Source: Stieleria neptunia
GTDB taxonomy: Bacteria > Planctomycetota > Planctomycetia > Pirellulales > Pirellulaceae
Reading direction: 5' to 3'
Assembly: GCF_007754155.1 (NCBI RefSeq)
Contig: NZ_CP037423.1
Coordinates: 8,242,938 to 8,306,937 of the forward strand
DNA: 64,000 nucleotides
The translations under genes and the position numbers were made by a program. Under the pieces are notes generated by a model that saw only the letters and a program-made list of their open reading frames with translations, had not been told where the DNA came from and searched no databases. Positions within the stretch are counted from its first letter, which is position 1. The number at the start of each line of letters is the position of its first letter. Shown one piece after another: positions 54,445 through 63,711 of the stretch.

Positions 54445-55308
54445 CTAAAGGCGACAGTTGGAGATGGTGGTTTGGAAGATTGCCGAGGCGCCGAGTCGTT
54501 CGAGTTTTTCCATCACATCGATCACCTCGCTGCTCCGCACCATCACGCGGACGCTCCGCCAGGCTTCATCTTCGAGCGTTCCGATGGTTGGCGAATTGAA
54601 TCCCGGCGTGATCTTCTCCGCTTCGCCCAGCTTGGCGGTCGGAATGTTGTATTCCAGCAGCGAGTAATCGCGCGCGATCACCACGCCTTCCAACCGTCGC
54701 ACCACACGATCGGCCATCTCCGAATCGCGACAGGCATCGTTCTGAATCAAAATCGTTTCGTAGGAACCGATTTCTTCCAGGATTCGCAATCGGTTGGCCG
54801 CCAACGTGCTGCCGGTTTCCACCAGATCCACGATCGCGTCGGCCACCCCCAATTGGATCATCACTTCGACGCTGCCGGAGAGCGAAACCATGTGCGCCAG
54901 CGCATTGTGTTGTCCCAAGTAGGCTTTGGTGATGTGGGGAAAACTGGTCGCGATGCGTTTTCCGTCAAGCTCGTTGGCCGATCGGATCGTGCTGTCATCG
55001 GGAATGCAAATCGCCAGACGGCAGCGGCCGACGCCCAATCGCATCCGGGTCGTCACGTTGGCATTGGCTTCTTCCACCAAATCGCTGCCGGTGAATCCCA
55101 TGTCGATGGCGCCCTCGGCCACCAGGGTCGGGATGTCATCGGTCCGCAAGAAGACCAAATCGATCGGCAGCCCCTTGACCTTGGCGAACAGACCGCGGTT
55201 CTGGCGGCGAAAATTGAGCCCGGCTTGCAGCAGCAGTTCGCCGGACAACTCACTCAGTCGTCCCTTGCTGGGAAGCCCGATTCTCAAATTGTTACTCAGT
55301 TGTCCCAT
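54445..55308 (-). CDS. hisG: ATP phosphoribosyltransferase (long form)
   Basis: 287 residues from the ATG at 55308 (an upstream frame extension is not sigma-like or family-like and is left out). It catalyses the first step of histidine synthesis. Motifs: IGLPSKGRLSE, FLRTDDIPTLVAEGAIDMGF, TGSDLVEE and VADAIVDLVETGSTLAANRL. The last ~75 residues (GFNSPTIGTLEDEAWRSVRV, then RLGASAIFQT) are the HisG_C regulatory domain, so this is the HisZ-independent form with likely feedback inhibition by histidine. It is 16 bp after hisE. Confidence 0.95.
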   Translation of the reverse strand: MGQLSNNLRIGLPSKGRLSELSGELLLQAGLNFRRQNRGLFAKVKGLPIDLVFLRTDDIPTLVAEGAIDMGFTGSDLVEEANANVTTRMRLGVGRCRLAICIPDDSTIRSANELDGKRIATSFPHITKAYLGQHNALAHMVSLSGSVEVMIQLGVADAIVDLVETGSTLAANRLRILEEIGSYETILIQNDACRDSEMADRVVRRLEGVVIARDYSLLEYNIPTAKLGEAEKITPGFNSPTIGTLEDEAWRSVRVMVRSSEVIDVMEKLERLGASAIFQTTISNCRL

Positions 55309-55324
55309 GGTGGATCGCTTGCGT

Positions 55325-55675
55325 CTATTCGTCTGTTTTCGTTTGGCTTCGATTGGCTTTTTCGACCAGTCCGGACGTCCCTTCGCGACGCCCCAGTTCC
55401 GCGGCGACCTCGTCCAGATCGACACCGCGATAGGCTAACATCACCAGGGTGTGATAAATCAGATCCCCGGCCTCATAGATGAAGTGCTCGCGGCCGCCCT
55501 CGCCCGGTTCGTCGGCCGCCTCAATCAATTCGCGCGCCTCTTCCAAGATTTTCTCGCCGATCTTGGCGGTTCCGGCCTCCATCAACTTCGTCGTGTAGGA
55601 CCCCTCCGGACGCGTCTGGGCTCGCTCGGTCAAGGTTTGCATCAGTCGCCGCAGCGGCAGGAGCGAGTCAGACAT
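55325..55675 (-). CDS. hisE: Phosphoribosyl-ATP pyrophosphatase
   Basis: 116 residues from the ATG at 55675. It carries out the second step of histidine synthesis. Motifs: KLMEAGTAKIGEKILEEARE and the Asp/Glu set in HFIYEAGDLIYHTLVMLAYRG. It is a separate HisE, not fused to HisI. It is transcribed away from hisH, with 310 bp between. Confidence 0.94.
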   Translation of the reverse strand: MSDSLLPLRRLMQTLTERAQTRPEGSYTTKLMEAGTAKIGEKILEEARELIEAADEPGEGGREHFIYEAGDLIYHTLVMLAYRGVDLDEVAAELGRREGTSGLVEKANRSQTKTDE

Positions 55676-55835
55676 CGAAAACAATGGTTTCGTGAAGCGG
55701 ATGGAGTGCCAACAATTCCCGGCAGAAAAATCCCGACCGTCGGAGCGGGGATCGTAGATCAGACGTTTGCCGACGTCCACTCCGCCACCAATTGAGAGCA
55801 GCACCGGCACCCTTGCGGCGGGGCCTGGGAGACCA

Positions 55836-55870
55836 CAACGCCGCGTTTTACCGCAACGCCGCGTTTTCAC
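55836..55870. repeat. Two 18 bp tandem repeats in the hisE-hisH gap
   Basis: The unit CAACGCCGCGTTTTACCG is at 55836 and, with one change, at 55854. A second pair, CCACTGCGCCGTTT and CCACTGCGCTGTCT, lies at 55932 and 55946. Both pairs are between two divergent his genes, where an operator would be expected. Confidence 0.7.
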
Positions 55871-55985
55871 GTGATGCGGTGGGGATTTGCAGCGAACGCG
55901 ATTCCCATTAGTGTGTCGCTTCGGTTGCCATTCCACTGCGCCGTTTCCACTGCGCTGTCTCAGCCCAAACCCGTCGTTTTTTGCC

Positions 55986-56615
55986 ATGATCACGATCGTC
56001 GACTACCAAATGGGGAATTTGCGGAGTGTCCAAAAAGCGATCGAGCGGGTCGGCGGCCAAGCTGTCTTTTCGTCCGATCCGCACGAGATCGCCACCGCGG
56101 AACAATTGATCCTGCCCGGTGTCGGGGCGTTCGGGGATGCGATGGCCGAAATCAACCGACGCGACCTGGCCCAACCGATTCACGATTTTGTCCAGACCGG
56201 GCGTCCCTTCCTGGGGATCTGCCTGGGGTTGCAGTTGCTGTTCGAACAAAGTTACGAGCACGGAACGCACCGTGGGCTCGGCATTCTGCCCGGCGACGTC
56301 GTTCGCTTTGACCTGCCCGACAGCTTCAAAGTCCCACACATGGGCTGGAATACCGTCCGCAAGACGTCTGAATCGGCGCTGCTGAACGATCTGGCCGACG
56401 CAACCCACTTTTACTTCGTCCACTCGTATTACGTCCGCCCGGAAGACCCGTCGCTGATGGCGCTGGCCTGTGATTACGGACACGAGTTTTGTGCGATGGT
56501 GTCACGCGAGAACTTGTTCGCGACGCAGTTTCACCCCGAAAAAAGCCAGGCGAACGGGCTGCAACTGCTGCGATCGTTCCACCAACTTGCCGGCCGCACC
56601 CAGCCCCACACCTAG
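55986..56615 (+). CDS. hisH: Imidazole glycerol phosphate synthase, glutamine amidotransferase subunit
   Basis: 209 residues from the ATG at 55986. The class I glutaminase triad is visible: Cys in PFLGICLGLQLLFEQS, and His/Glu in ATQFHPEKSQANGL. With HisF it makes imidazole glycerol phosphate. hisF is not in the window. It is divergent from hisE-hisG. Confidence 0.95.
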   Translation: MITIVDYQMGNLRSVQKAIERVGGQAVFSSDPHEIATAEQLILPGVGAFGDAMAEINRRDLAQPIHDFVQTGRPFLGICLGLQLLFEQSYEHGTHRGLGILPGDVVRFDLPDSFKVPHMGWNTVRKTSESALLNDLADATHFYFVHSYYVRPEDPSLMALACDYGHEFCAMVSRENLFATQFHPEKSQANGLQLLRSFHQLAGRTQPHT

Positions 56616-56618
56616 CCT

Positions 56619-56694
56619 CGGAAAAGGGGTCAGGTACCAAAAATGCGAAGCACCCTGCGGGCCATTTGGTTTTTGGTACCTGCCCCCCTTTTCC
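56619..56694. repeat. REP-like inverted repeat with GGTACC
   Basis: GGAAAAGGGGTCAGGTACCA (then AAAA) faces TTTTTGGTACCTGCCCCCCT, with a 20 bp loop. It starts four bases after the hisH stop. Similar GGTACC palindromes occur next to Y1-type transposases elsewhere; none is in this window. Confidence 0.75.
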
Positions 56695-56750
56695 GCTCGA
56701 CAAACGTAGCCCAACAATTTCAAGCTGACGAAGCACAAGCCGAGCCCATC

Positions 56751-57230
56751 GTGTCCACCTCCACCGCGCCGCTCTCGCTGTCACACCCGCAGGGCCTCGG
56801 CAGCGTCCACTTTGTCTGGGCCCACGACCGCTTCGATCACACGATCGATTTCGACGGCCGGCAGCTCGCCTGCCGCAACGGCTGCGGCGAACAGGCTTGG
56901 CCGGAATCGCCGCCGATCCAACAGCTGTCGATCGAATCGATCGACGGACACGACGTCGCCCTCGGTGTCGGATGTGCAGGCACGAGCCACTGGAGCTTGA
57001 GTGTCGAGCCGACGGCGGACGGATTCCGTTTCGATTGGGCCTGCCGCGCGAAAGAAACGCCCGCGCAACTCGGAACGACCTACCAGGACTCGGCCGCGAT
57101 CGAGATCGATCCGGCGGCCGCTTCGCTGGTTGCGGCCGACGACGCGTCCAAGCGAATCCAACCCGACGGCGCCTCCTCCGGTGGCGGCACGTATCGCTGG
57201 TGCTACACCGTTCGCTGCCGGTCGGAGTGA
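56751..57230 (+). CDS. Small hypothetical protein
   Basis: 159 residues from the GTG at 56751; earlier in-frame starts lie inside the REP-like repeat. The composition is protein-like, with alternating hydrophobics (GLGSVHFVWAHDRFDHTIDF, IESIDGHDVALGVGCAG, ALFRFDWACRA-like strands) and several Cys (CRNGCGEQ, WCYTVRCRSE). It suggests a small beta-sandwich. No family recognised. It could be co-transcribed with hisH only if the repeat does not stop transcription. Confidence 0.55.
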   Translation: MSTSTAPLSLSHPQGLGSVHFVWAHDRFDHTIDFDGRQLACRNGCGEQAWPESPPIQQLSIESIDGHDVALGVGCAGTSHWSLSVEPTADGFRFDWACRAKETPAQLGTTYQDSAAIEIDPAAASLVAADDASKRIQPDGASSGGGTYRWCYTVRCRSE

Positions 57231-57631
57231 ATCGGTGCCGGCTCCGCCACATCGATGCGGTGCGGCAGCCGCTGCACAGAACCTCCTATTTAACGCATTC
57301 CTCCTGGCCTGACAGTCTGCCAAAATTTTTTGCCGGGACCGCTCGTCGCCGCAAGCCCTTGGTGCGATTCGATTACGGGCGTGCCAAAGAAACGCAGGCC
57401 GCAAAACTTTCGCATTCTCCCCACCCTGCCCCTTCCGCAATCTCGAACGATCGAGAAGCTTTGCGGCCAATTCACTCGTGGCGGCCAGATGTCGGCCGCC
57501 ACGACTAGCGTTTTGCCACTGCGTGGGTCTTGGGGTAGCGGTACTCGACGAGAGTGCCGGTCGGCACAAGAACCCTCCTTCTCAACGGTGGCGGAGCACT
57601 AGAAGAGTCCTTTTCGTGGGAGAAAACCAAC
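57231..57631. other. Intergenic stretch without a supported gene
   Basis: 400 bp. Frames here have poor composition and no starts with support. A GGCGGCCAGATG / CGGCCGCCACGAC palindrome is near 57480. The block TGGCGGAGCACTAG near 57590 resembles a piece before 19827 (TGCCGGAGCACTAG). Confidence 0.45.
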
Positions 57632-58234
57632 GTGCGTTCATCCGCAATTTCTCGTTTTAGCGTTCACGCCATTTTGGCGTTTCTGTGCCCCGTTCTGATG
57701 ACCAGCCTGTCTGGTGCTCAGGCGACCGCCCAATCGACGGCGCCCTCCACAACGGCCCCATCCGCATCGGGCGCGGTGACCACCGCGTCGAGTTACGTCT
57801 GCCCGAAATGCGGGCGGATCCACGCGACCCCGCAGGCGACCACCACCACCACCACCTCGGCGCCCAAGGCCGCAGCAGCGACCCCGGTCCGATCGGTTGC
57901 CCAAGTCGCGTACCAGAAAGCCAGCGGAGGCGTTCAGAACGTTTTGAGCATGCTGAACAACCAGCGCTCTCGACAAGGACTGCGGACCCTGCGATATGAC
58001 GCAACACTGCAATCGGTTGCCGAACGTCGCGCACAACAGATGGCCAGCATGGGTCTGAAGTCGCATCCGCCGGGATCGTTTGCCCCCGGCCGCTACGAAG
58101 GCGTCGGCTGGTCCAGCTCCTTTTCGCCTCGTGGGGTCTCCGCGTGCTACACCAGCGATCCAAGAATGACCGCCGCCGGCGCCGCCATGGTCACCGGTCG
58201 CGACGGCGTTTACTTCGCAGTGGTCTATCGCTAG
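57632..58234 (+). CDS. Secreted CAP-domain-like protein
   Basis: 200 residues from the GTG at 57632 (GGGAG about 12 bases upstream). The signal region is HAILAFLCPVLMTSLSGAQA. A CPKCGRIHAT segment (one CxxC) and a Thr/Ser-rich linker follow. Residues ~105-200 resemble a CAP/SCP domain: VLSMLNNQRSRQGLRTLRYD, TLQSVAERRAQQMAS and the closing GAAMVTGRDGVYFAVVY. The usual catalytic-looking His of CAP domains is not certain. The same strand continues with another secreted protein 38 bp on. Confidence 0.7.
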   Translation: MRSSAISRFSVHAILAFLCPVLMTSLSGAQATAQSTAPSTTAPSASGAVTTASSYVCPKCGRIHATPQATTTTTTSAPKAAAATPVRSVAQVAYQKASGGVQNVLSMLNNQRSRQGLRTLRYDATLQSVAERRAQQMASMGLKSHPPGSFAPGRYEGVGWSSSFSPRGVSACYTSDPRMTAAGAAMVTGRDGVYFAVVYR

Positions 58235-58272
58235 ACGCATTCAGTCGACGAAGCCGCCGCGCGGTCGGCTGT

Positions 58273-59121
58273 ATGCTAGCAACCGTCATGCTGCTGCTTG
58301 TCGCTCCACAAGGTGTTCAGGCGCAAGCTCAGCTGTCGGACAACCAGCGATCGGACAACGGGCCGAACGGAGTCGGCTCGATGATGACCTCCGATGAAGC
58401 CCGAGCGACGGTCCAGTCGCTCGTGGACTTGGCGATCGGCAAGACGCCGCACCGGTACGACGGCAAGAAGAACTGGGAAAAGACGAAAAAGATCTGGGCG
58501 GGGGTGCGATTCCGCCGCGACGGTTTGAAGCTTTCCACGCATCGCCGCTGGCGCGACGTCCGTCACGGGTTGCAAACGCGCTACCACGTGCAGTTCCCCG
58601 GCCAGGCATCGGCGCCTCGTCCCATCCTCGCGACGGTGCGCAACGTCACCCATTCCAGCGGCGACTCCGCGGAGCGCGCCGGCTGGATGATCGAATGTGA
58701 CTTGGCGACGCCGCTGGACTTTACCGCTCGCATCGAGCGTTGGAATCTGGGCGTCCAGTGGTACAGCGTCGAAGTCAGCGGGCACATGGAAATTCGACTG
58801 ACCGTGCACGGCCGGCTGAGCAGCTATCCGGATTACTCGGTGCTTCCACCGGCGATCGTGATCGACCCCACGGTGACCTCGGCGTCGTTGCATCTGGCTG
58901 CCTTGCACGTCGACCGGATCAGTAAAGTCGGCGGTGAAGTGGCGGAAACGTGGGGCGAGATCGTCGAAAAGATTGTCAACGAAATCCTGATCGACGACAT
59001 CAACAAAAAGCTTCACGCCAAGCTGAACAAGGCGATCGACAAGAAACGCGATGAGCTGCGGTTTTCCGCCAGCGATTGGATGTCGGGTTTGACCGCGACG
59101 GGCGACCAGCCGGCGCCCTAG
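58273..59121 (+). CDS. Secreted hypothetical protein
   Basis: 282 residues from the ATG at 58273, which opens a signal peptide (MLATVMLLLVAPQGVQAQAQ). The mature protein is a beta-rich domain (RYHVQFPGQASAPRPILATV, ATPLDFTARIERWNLGVQW, VEVSGHMEIRLTVHGRLSSY) with a basic, helical C-terminus (KKLHAKLNKAIDKKRDELRF). No family is recognised. It lies 38 bp after the CAP-like gene. Just after its stop a family A repeat starts. Confidence 0.7.
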   Translation: MLATVMLLLVAPQGVQAQAQLSDNQRSDNGPNGVGSMMTSDEARATVQSLVDLAIGKTPHRYDGKKNWEKTKKIWAGVRFRRDGLKLSTHRRWRDVRHGLQTRYHVQFPGQASAPRPILATVRNVTHSSGDSAERAGWMIECDLATPLDFTARIERWNLGVQWYSVEVSGHMEIRLTVHGRLSSYPDYSVLPPAIVIDPTVTSASLHLAALHVDRISKVGGEVAETWGEIVEKIVNEILIDDINKKLHAKLNKAIDKKRDELRFSASDWMSGLTATGDQPAP

Positions 59122-59126
59122 TGGTC

Positions 59127-59240
59127 AACGCGGTGAAGCATTTGTTAGCGGTAGGGCGCGAGCCCTCCGGTCTTTCACGGTGCTTTTGAAGCGCGACCGG
59201 ACGGCTCGCGCCGTTCCGCTAACACCTTCAGAGCCAAAGT
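59127..59240. repeat. Family A element, copy with mixed ends
   Basis: The left end AACGCGGTGAAGCATTTGTT is that of the copy at 25788; the right end (CCGCTAACACCTTCAGAGCC, then AAAGTA) is close to that of the copy at 4420. The core palindromes are the same in all. It lies six bases after a stop codon. Confidence 0.7.
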
Positions 59241-59293
59241 AAGTGGCGTCGGGCGCGAGCCGTCCGGTCTCGCCGCTCACGCCCTTCACGATC

Positions 59294-60106
59294 TCAGCAC
59301 AACTGACCGAGCGTTTGATCGAGATAGCGTTTGGTGTGATCGAGCAGATGATCGTAGCTGATCGATTCGACGTCTTCTCCGATCAACTCCACCTCCCAGG
59401 ACCCGCAGTACCCGTTTTCGTGCAGCACTTCGATCAGTTCGGGCAAGGGCACGCAGCCGTCACCGAGCAGACAACGATTCATCTCGCCGTGGGGGCAATG
59501 CCGTCCGTCACCGAGTTGAACCAGATGCAGGTGGCGCGCCACATCGGGCAGCCAACGCATCGCGTCACGATCCATGCCGACGTGGTAGGTATCCAGCACC
59601 ATGCCGAGGGACGGGTTATCAACGCGTTCGATGATATCCAGCGTTGATTGCAGATCATGGACGAAGGACCATTCGTCACCACACCCGGGGTGAAACGGTT
59701 CCAGCGCCAATTTGATCCCGTGTTCCGACGCGACCGCGGCGACGCGAACGAGTGCTTGGCAAAGCGTCCGGCGAAGATGTGTTTTGATGTGATTGTTCTT
59801 GCCACCGGCCAACACGATCAACGTGCCGGCGCGCAACCGCGCGGCTTGGATCACGGCGCTGACCGCATCCGAAACGGCATCTTCAAACGGTCGTCCGTCG
59901 CTGCCGGTGAACCCGCCGCCCCAAGACAGCGATGTCGCCACCATCGAATGTTCTTCGAGCAATTCGATCGTTCGCTCGACACCGTAATCTTCGACCTTGG
60001 GACGATACAGTCCGATGCCACCAAACCCGCGTTGGGCATAGGCGTTGACGTCCGACTCCAGATCCCAACGCAGTGTTGAGAGCTGGCTAACAGAAAGCGT
60101 GTTCAT
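59294..60106 (-). CDS. Sugar phosphate isomerase/epimerase (xylose isomerase-like TIM barrel)
   Basis: 270 residues from the ATG at 60106; 60121 is an alternative. The TIM-barrel AP-endonuclease-2-type fold shows the metal-binding set: Glu in LALEPFHPG, Asp/His in MVLDTYHVGMDRDAM, His in HLHLVQLGDG, and Glu in GSWEVELIGEDVES. Members isomerise sugars or inositols, or act on related compounds; substrate unknown. It is cytoplasmic and stands alone, with repeats on both sides. Confidence 0.88.
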   Translation of the reverse strand: MNTLSVSQLSTLRWDLESDVNAYAQRGFGGIGLYRPKVEDYGVERTIELLEEHSMVATSLSWGGGFTGSDGRPFEDAVSDAVSAVIQAARLRAGTLIVLAGGKNNHIKTHLRRTLCQALVRVAAVASEHGIKLALEPFHPGCGDEWSFVHDLQSTLDIIERVDNPSLGMVLDTYHVGMDRDAMRWLPDVARHLHLVQLGDGRHCPHGEMNRCLLGDGCVPLPELIEVLHENGYCGSWEVELIGEDVESISYDHLLDHTKRYLDQTLGQLC

Positions 60107-60282
60107 CCGTGCTTCGGCCATGGAGAAAATTTCGATCGGTGAGCCCCAAGCGTCAACGTGGCGCCCGGGCTGGATTGTACTGCATCCCCTGAACCATCGA
60201 TGCGCGAACTGTTTGATGGCAAAACACTTTTTGGGCAAAAGGTTTTTGTCGCCTGCAACTCGTTCTGTGTTGTACTCGGTTG

Positions 60283-60381
60283 TAGCGGCAGGGCGCGAGC
60301 CCTCCGGTCTTTCACGGTGATTTGAAGCTCGACCGGACGGCTCGCGCCGTTCCGCTAACACCTTTAGAGCCAAAGTAGATG
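60283..60381. repeat. Family A element, partial copy
   Basis: TAGCGGCAGGGCGCGAGCCC at the left and CCGGACGGCTCGCGCCGTTC at the right, then AACACCTTTAGAGCCAAAGT and AGATGGCAT. The left outer end is missing; the right end matches the copy at 4420. Confidence 0.7.
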
Positions 60382-60480
60382 GCATGGGGCTTGCGTCCTG
60401 TCGCTGAAAAATCGTTCACGGCGTAGGGCTCCGCCTGGGGACGCAAGGCCGGTGTGACCGCTCGCCACATGCGGTTCACC

Positions 60481-60572
60481 GGTAGGAGGCGAGAGCCTCC
60501 ATGGCAGTGTGTTCCCAGGCGGAGCCTGGGAACAAGAAAAACGCCGGAGGGCTCGCGCCCTGCCGCTAACAA
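60481..60572. repeat. Family D copy followed by half of a family A element
   Basis: GGAGGCGAGAGCCTCC and TTCCCAGGCGGAGCCTGGGA (60481-60536) repeat the pair at 22148. The stretch 60541-60572 (CCGGAGGGCTCGCGCCCTGC, then CGCTAAC) is the right half of a family A core. It ends 13 bp before the sucA stop. Confidence 0.65.
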
Positions 60573-60584
60573 ACGCGGCTGCGA

Positions 60585-63425
60585 CTACAGTCCCGCAAAG
60601 GCGGCTTCGATCAATTCCTTTTGTTCCATCAAGTGCGCCGCCATGCTTCCCGTGCTGGGGCTGGCCGACTCGGCGCGCGTGATGGGAATCAGTGTCCAGC
60701 CGGCGCTGTTGAAATCATCGCCGAAGTTCAGCTTCAGATATGGCCACGTCCCCATGTTCCGCGGTTCGTCTTGGACGAAGAACAGTTCGGCATTGCGGGG
60801 CACCCCATCCAGGGCCGCGATCAGTTCATCGCTTTCGAGCGGATACAGCTGTTCCAGGCGAATCAACGCCACATCATCGAGTTCGCGCTCTTGGCGACTC
60901 TTTTTCAGGTCGTAGTAAATCTTTCCGGTGCACAGCATGACACGACGGACCTTGGTCATGTCGACGTCCTTGTCGATCAGGATTCGCTCAAACGTTCCCT
61001 CGGCGAGTTCCTTGCGATCGCTGACCACTTCGGGGTGCCGGAGCAGGCTTTTGGGCGTCAGCACGATCAGTGGTTTTCGCCACTTGCGAATCACTTGACG
61101 ACGCAGCAGGTGAAAGTACTGTGCCGGTGTGGTCGGCTGGCAGACTTGAATGTTGTGTTCGGCGGTCATGGCCAAGAACCGTTCCACCCGGGCGCTGCAG
61201 TGTTCGGGGCCTTGCCCCTCGAACCCGTGCGGCAGCAACATCACCAGACCGCTCAGACGATTCCATTTGTCTTCGGCACTGGCGATGAACTGATCGACGA
61301 TGACTTGTGCGCAGTTCCAAAAATCACCGAACTGGGCTTCCCACAACACCAAACTGTCGGGCGCGTCGAGCGAATAGCCCCATTCGAATCCGAGCACACC
61401 GGCTTCGCTGAGCGGGCTATTGTGCAGTTCGACGCGGGCCCGGTTGGTGGCCAGGTGCTCCAGCGGCATGTAGGTCTGGCCGGACTTGACGTCATGCTGG
61501 ACGGCGTGACGTTGGCTGAACGTCCCACGTTGGCAATCTTGGCCGGTCAACCGGATCGAATGCCCGTTTGACAGCAGTGTCGCGAAGGCGGCCAGTTCCG
61601 CGGTCGCCCAATCGAACGGTTTTTCGCCCGATGCCATCCCACGACGGTTGGCGATCAACCGCTTCAGTTTCTTGTGCTGCGCGAACCCTTCGGGCAATCG
61701 GGTCGACGCATCGACCAGTTCGCCCAGCGTGGTTTCGTCAAACGTCGTGTCGGTCGGTTCCATCGGCTCGGGGCCACCGAAGTAATCACTCCAACCGGCG
61801 GCGAGCGTCTGCGTGTCGGGGACGAATTGGTGATGCTTGCTGGCGTCGAATTCCGACTCCAACTTCTCGGTTCGTTCCTTCTGAATTTCCTCGGCTTCCT
61901 CTTCGGAAATTTTGCCGAGTGCTTTGAGTCGATTGAGGTACTGTTCGCGGACGCCGGCTCGACGATCGATTTCGGCATACATCCGCGGCTGCGTGAACCG
62001 CGGCTCGTCGCCTTCGTTGTGCCCCCAACGACGAAACGCGTACAGATCGATGACGACGTCGCGTTGGAATTCGTTGCGAAAATCCATCGCCAGGGCGACG
62101 ACTTGCGCGACCGCCTCGGGATCCTCGCCGTTGACGTGAAAGATCGGGATTTGCAGCATCTTCGCGACGTCGGTCGCGTAGGTGGTGCTGCGGCCTTGCT
62201 CCGGCTCGGTCGTGAACCCGACCTGGTTGTTGATGATGATGTGCAGCGTCCCGCCGACTCGGTAGCCGTCTAACTGGCTCAGGTTCAACGTTTCTTGAAC
62301 GACCCCTTCGCCGGCGAACGCGGCATCGCCGTGGATCAGCACGTTCATCACCTGCCGGCGGTCGCCATCCCCCCGATGATCCTGCTTGCAACGCGTGCGT
62401 CCCATCGCCACCGTGTTGACGTATTCCAGGTGGCTGGGGTTGAAGCACAACGAGATATGGAGATGATCCCCCCGCGCGGTTTTCCAGTCGCTGCTGTATC
62501 CCAAGTGATAGCGGACATCGCCGCCGCCGCGGCTGAGTTCCGGATTGGGATCATCGAACGACCAGAAAATGTTCATCGCCCGTTTTTTCAGGATGTTGGC
62601 CATCACGTTCAAACGGCCGCGGTGGGCCATCCCCATGACGACTTCCTGCACCCCGTGCTCGCCCGCCTTCTCCAGCGCCAAGTCGATCAGCGGGATCAGG
62701 GTCTCGGCACCTTCGAGCGAAAACGTTTTCGCGCCGACAAACTTGCGGCGGACAAATTCTTCAAAGATCGAAGCATCGGCCAGCCGCGCATAGATCCGTC
62801 GTTGGGTCTCGTGGGGCAGGTCCAACCGATTCTCGGTGCTCTCCATCCGCTGCTGCAACCAATCGCGAATGTTGCGATCGTCGATGTGCATGAACTGCGC
62901 GCCGATGGACCGACAGTAGGTGTTGCGCAGCTTCGTCAAAATGACGTCAAGCGTATCGCCCTTGACGTGCTCGACCGCCGAAGAATCCAGGCGGCGTTGC
63001 ATGTCGGTTTCGCTGAGGCCATAGCGTTGGGGGGTCAACTCCGGCCGGTCGCCACGGTCGATGCCCAACGGATCGAGCTGCGCCTTGAGGTGTCCGCGGA
63101 CGCGATACTCGCGGACCAACTGATTGACGCGGTCTTGCATCCGCGACATCCACAGCGCCTGGTCGGTCGCCTCGTCGCCGGTGGACCCCCGGCGCTCGGC
63201 GACGGCCAGGGCGGAACCGTTTCCGCCGGACCTGCCGGCGGCAGCGGATTTCGACACAGACGCGCGACGGCTTTGTGAAACGCCGGCGTTGCGTTTCCTT
63301 GCCGTTGCGGGAGAGCTCACCATGAACTGCTCAAAATACTGCCGCCAGGTCTCCGAGACACTCTCAGGATCCTGAATATATTGGACGTACAAATCGTCGA
63401 TGTAGTCCAAGCTAAAGCTATTCAT
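60585..63425 (-). CDS. sucA: 2-Oxoglutarate dehydrogenase E1 component
   Basis: 946 residues, the usual length. A thiamine diphosphate-dependent decarboxylase of the TCA cycle. Motifs: the N-terminal E2-binding FSLDYIDDLYVQYIQDPESV; HRGRLNVMANILKK; the ThDP/metal-binding GDAAFAGEGVVQETLN with NNQVGFTTEP; and in the second half RGTFSQRHAVQHDV, EWGYSLDAPDSLVLWEAQFG and HGFEGQGPEHCSARVERFL. The ending EQKELIEAAFAGL is typical. The E2 (sucB) and E3 genes are not in this window; sucA stands alone. Confidence 0.97.
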   Translation of the reverse strand: MNSFSLDYIDDLYVQYIQDPESVSETWRQYFEQFMVSSPATARKRNAGVSQSRRASVSKSAAAGRSGGNGSALAVAERRGSTGDEATDQALWMSRMQDRVNQLVREYRVRGHLKAQLDPLGIDRGDRPELTPQRYGLSETDMQRRLDSSAVEHVKGDTLDVILTKLRNTYCRSIGAQFMHIDDRNIRDWLQQRMESTENRLDLPHETQRRIYARLADASIFEEFVRRKFVGAKTFSLEGAETLIPLIDLALEKAGEHGVQEVVMGMAHRGRLNVMANILKKRAMNIFWSFDDPNPELSRGGGDVRYHLGYSSDWKTARGDHLHISLCFNPSHLEYVNTVAMGRTRCKQDHRGDGDRRQVMNVLIHGDAAFAGEGVVQETLNLSQLDGYRVGGTLHIIINNQVGFTTEPEQGRSTTYATDVAKMLQIPIFHVNGEDPEAVAQVVALAMDFRNEFQRDVVIDLYAFRRWGHNEGDEPRFTQPRMYAEIDRRAGVREQYLNRLKALGKISEEEAEEIQKERTEKLESEFDASKHHQFVPDTQTLAAGWSDYFGGPEPMEPTDTTFDETTLGELVDASTRLPEGFAQHKKLKRLIANRRGMASGEKPFDWATAELAAFATLLSNGHSIRLTGQDCQRGTFSQRHAVQHDVKSGQTYMPLEHLATNRARVELHNSPLSEAGVLGFEWGYSLDAPDSLVLWEAQFGDFWNCAQVIVDQFIASAEDKWNRLSGLVMLLPHGFEGQGPEHCSARVERFLAMTAEHNIQVCQPTTPAQYFHLLRRQVIRKWRKPLIVLTPKSLLRHPEVVSDRKELAEGTFERILIDKDVDMTKVRRVMLCTGKIYYDLKKSRQERELDDVALIRLEQLYPLESDELIAALDGVPRNAELFFVQDEPRNMGTWPYLKLNFGDDFNSAGWTLIPITRAESASPSTGSMAAHLMEQKELIEAAFAGL

Positions 63426-63711
63426 ATCAACCGATGCCGATCACGGGCCTGGTCTGTTGGAAGCGTTCAAGCGTTTATTGGTGGGCGGCCGAAGCGGGTT
63501 CATCGCATTGCTGAACCGTCGCCGAGATTCCACCATCATCCTCAACACAGTCTAGATTTTGGACGATCAACCGCCACCCTCGCTCTGCCAAAGCCAGAAC
63601 GATTTTCAAAAAAACATTCGTCAGATTGGGGGCCTTCTTGGGACCAAATTGTTGTTGGCCCGCAACCGCGTCACAGGCTATCCTGCCCGGCCGGACGACC
63701 TCTCACCACCA

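Noticed and set aside
57281..57569. Minus-strand gene between 57281 and 57569
   Set aside because: The frame runs into the antisense of the gene at 56751 and has an Arg/Ala-rich composition with no motif or start site.
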